A stretch of DNA of 32,881 bases from Corynebacterium sp. p3-SID1145. Its GTDB lineage: Bacteria > Actinomycetota > Actinomycetes > Mycobacteriales > Mycobacteriaceae. This document shows, one piece after another, positions 31,781 to 32,881 of the stretch. Below the pieces are notes generated by a model. It ran no database searches, was not told the origin of the DNA, and saw only the letters and a list, made by a program, of their open reading frames with translations. The DNA lies in NCBI GenBank assembly GCA_025144245.1, contig JALXXC010000017.1, positions 1 through 32,881 on the forward strand. The letters are read 5' to 3'. A program made the position numbers and the translations under genes. Every line of letters starts with the position of its first letter. The first letter of the stretch is position 1.

Positions 31781-32508
31781 GTTTCCACGAGCAGAAGCTT
31801 ATCGACGACCCCCAGCACCCCATCTCCCCCACCCGACGGCACGTAGACGAAGTTCTCGCCGACACGGCAACGCACGACCTGGTTCCAGGCGTGCGTTGTC
31901 TTTTTCACGGTGCGCCCCTCCACCTGCCAGATGTGCAAGCGCTGCGTGATCAGCACCCGCGTTCCACCCTCGAGGACGGCCAGCCAGACGTTGTTGCCTA
32001 TGTCCTCGCGCTCCACGCTTTCGGGGCCCGCGCCGCCTCCGCGGTGGTGGGCGGCGTCGTCCAGCCGGGAAATCAGTGTGACCACTCCGAGCCGGTGCTC
32101 CATACCTTCACTGTCGGCGACAACGAGCATCCGTCCCGGCCCCGTCGGCCGCACAGTGCTGTACGACCACACACTGGGTTGCCTCTCTCGGTCCCCCATT
32201 GCGCGCACCACAACATCGCCGCCCTCCGTGAGAGTCACGCGGTGGTGCGGCGAGGTGGTCTCAACCAGAAAGCTGGACTTGACTTGCCCGGATTCAGTTC
32301 GTGGAAGTTCTGCCGGGTGCGCTTGAGCCTCGGCGACGAGCAGTTCCTCTAGTTCTTCGTCCACCGTTCCCCAGCCCGCGCCGCGGTTAGCGAGGATCCC
32401 GAACAGCGTCGCCAGCGGCACATCCGGTTGGCCCTCCCATGTCTGGCGCAACCGGTCGAGAATCCGGGGAATACGAGTCGGGTCTTCCACCCCAGCGAGT
32501 TTACGCAT
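31777..32508 (-). CDS. Conserved hypothetical protein
   Basis: A 243-residue soluble protein beginning MRKLAGVEDPTRIPRILDRL. The first 75 residues are helical with a GWGTVDEELEELLVAEA segment. The remainder is beta-rich (HRVTLTEGGDVVVRAMGDRE, later LAVLEGGTRVLITQRLHIW), suggesting a small barrel or sandwich. There is no signal peptide, membrane span or catalytic motif that I recognise. It converges with the Asp23 operon with a 4-nt overlap; the 197 nt upstream separate it from the HNH gene end. Confidence 0.75.
   Translation of the reverse strand: MRKLAGVEDPTRIPRILDRLRQTWEGQPDVPLATLFGILANRGAGWGTVDEELEELLVAEAQAHPAELPRTESGQVKSSFLVETTSPHHRVTLTEGGDVVVRAMGDRERQPSVWSYSTVRPTGPGRMLVVADSEGMEHRLGVVTLISRLDDAAHHRGGGAGPESVEREDIGNNVWLAVLEGGTRVLITQRLHIWQVEGRTVKKTTHAWNQVVRCRVGENFVYVPSGGGDGVLGVVDKLLLVET
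31797..31807 (+). repeat. GCTTATCGACG 11-mer, site 11
   Basis: Perfect copy in the last codons of the hypothetical gene (Val-Val-Asp-Lys-Leu on its strand), 16 nt beyond the AmaP-like gene stop. Confidence 0.9.
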
Positions 32509-32706
32509 CCCCGTAGCACTGCTGTCACCGTGCGCCTCCCGTTTTCGGGCGTGCTGCAGTGGGCGGTCCCGCGGGGTGTTTGTGCGGGATCGCCGTATCA
32601 GCCGACGAGTAGGTGGCTATGTGCCAGCATTCAGGCATGCGCCAGTAGTCGGTCACGTCCCATCAGTCAGGTTCGTGTCCTCAGCCGGGCAGCGCCGGGA
32701 TGTTGC

Positions 32707-32881
32707 TTATGCCCCGAAGAGTTGGTGCATTGCCCCGTAGGGGTGCCGGTCGTTTTTCACTGCCGCCCCGCCCGGGGACACCCACGTCGGGGTCGCCGCC
32801 CTGATCACTATTCGCCCCCGGTGCCTGTGCTTCGGGTCATCATCGTTGGTGCGGTTGTGATACCGGCACAAAACACTCAAA
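32707..32881 (-). CDS. C-terminal end of an HNH endonuclease (DUF222-HNH type), cut by the window edge
   Basis: A minus-strand frame enters from the right edge and ends TAA at 32707-32709. Its 58 residues begin LSVLCRYHNRTNDDDPKHRH and end MHQLFGA. The LCRYHNRTNDDD stretch is the HNH tail typical of the DUF222-HNH proteins repeated many times in corynebacterial genomes, where the closing His/Asn residues belong to the ββα-metal finger. The rest of the gene lies outside the window. Confidence 0.8.
   Translation of the reverse strand, partial: LSVLCRYHNRTNDDDPKHRHRGRIVIRAATPTWVSPGGAAVKNDRHPYGAMHQLFGA

Noticed and set aside
1..32881. CRISPR array or clustered short repeats
   Set aside because: No regularly spaced direct repeats with unique spacers occur; the 11-mer copies are far apart and in both orientations.

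Overview
The window is a high-GC chromosomal segment from an actinobacterium, most likely a Corynebacterium. This rests on corynebacterial-type ribosomal proteins, a corynebacterial secretory-lipase remnant, an LCRYHNRTNDDD-type HNH nuclease end, a DtxR-like operator in front of siderophore genes, and the splitting of the S10/spc ribosomal operons by unrelated genes. No rRNA gene, complete tRNA gene, CRISPR array or intact transposase is visible.

Layout. On the minus strand, reading from right to left, are three ribosomal blocks: rpsJ-rplC-rplD-rplW-rplB-rpsS-rplV-rpsC-rplP-rpmC-rpsQ (27872 to 22726), rplN-rplX-rplE (14704 to 13434), and rpsH-rplF-rplR-rpsE-rpmD-rplO (2799 to 32). Between rpsQ and rplN lie a lipoprotein, a small secreted protein, two overlapping P-loop GTPase genes, a formate/nitrite-family channel, and a ThiD-TenA fusion behind a TPP riboswitch. 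Between rplE and rpsH lies a 10.6 kb accessory region: a decayed secretory lipase, a DUF2786 protein, lactate dehydrogenase, a HAD phosphatase, a complete Fe-siderophore ABC importer (binding protein, two permeases, ATPase), a divergent siderophore-interacting reductase, a second partial copy of ldh-HAD, a helicase remnant and a small acidic ORF. To the right of rpsJ a plus-strand operon of six genes encodes Asp23/Gls24-type cell-envelope proteins with their membrane anchors. The window ends in a conserved hypothetical gene and the C-terminus of an HNH endonuclease.

Main observations. (1) The 11-mer GCTTATCGACG occurs 11 times perfectly (7 plus, 4 minus strand), where about 0.016 would be expected by chance. 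It sits in coding, leader and intergenic DNA and often at ribosomal-gene boundaries, and looks like a genome-scale signal. (2) A 1131 bp direct repeat with one synonymous mismatch (5373-6503 and 11430-12560) brackets the siderophore cluster. Its layout fits a tandem duplication of a 6057 bp unit followed by deletion of most of the second copy. (3) The right end of the second copy joins directly to the last 67 or so codons of a UvrD-type helicase gene in lower-GC DNA, the scar of a lost mobile or defence-type locus. (4) One Asp23-operon protein carries about nine degenerate 21-24-residue P-L-R-x-I-x-V repeats. (5) The lipase has lost its catalytic domain and has a G6-tract frameshift in its signal peptide.

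How the genes work together. The siderophore module (DtxR-like box, lipoprotein, FecCD-type permeases, ATPase, FAD reductase) is a self-sufficient iron import and release unit. The thiamine fusion gene is controlled by the riboswitch, whose 3' strand contains the ribosome binding site. The Asp23 operon probably builds a membrane-anchored envelope-stress complex.
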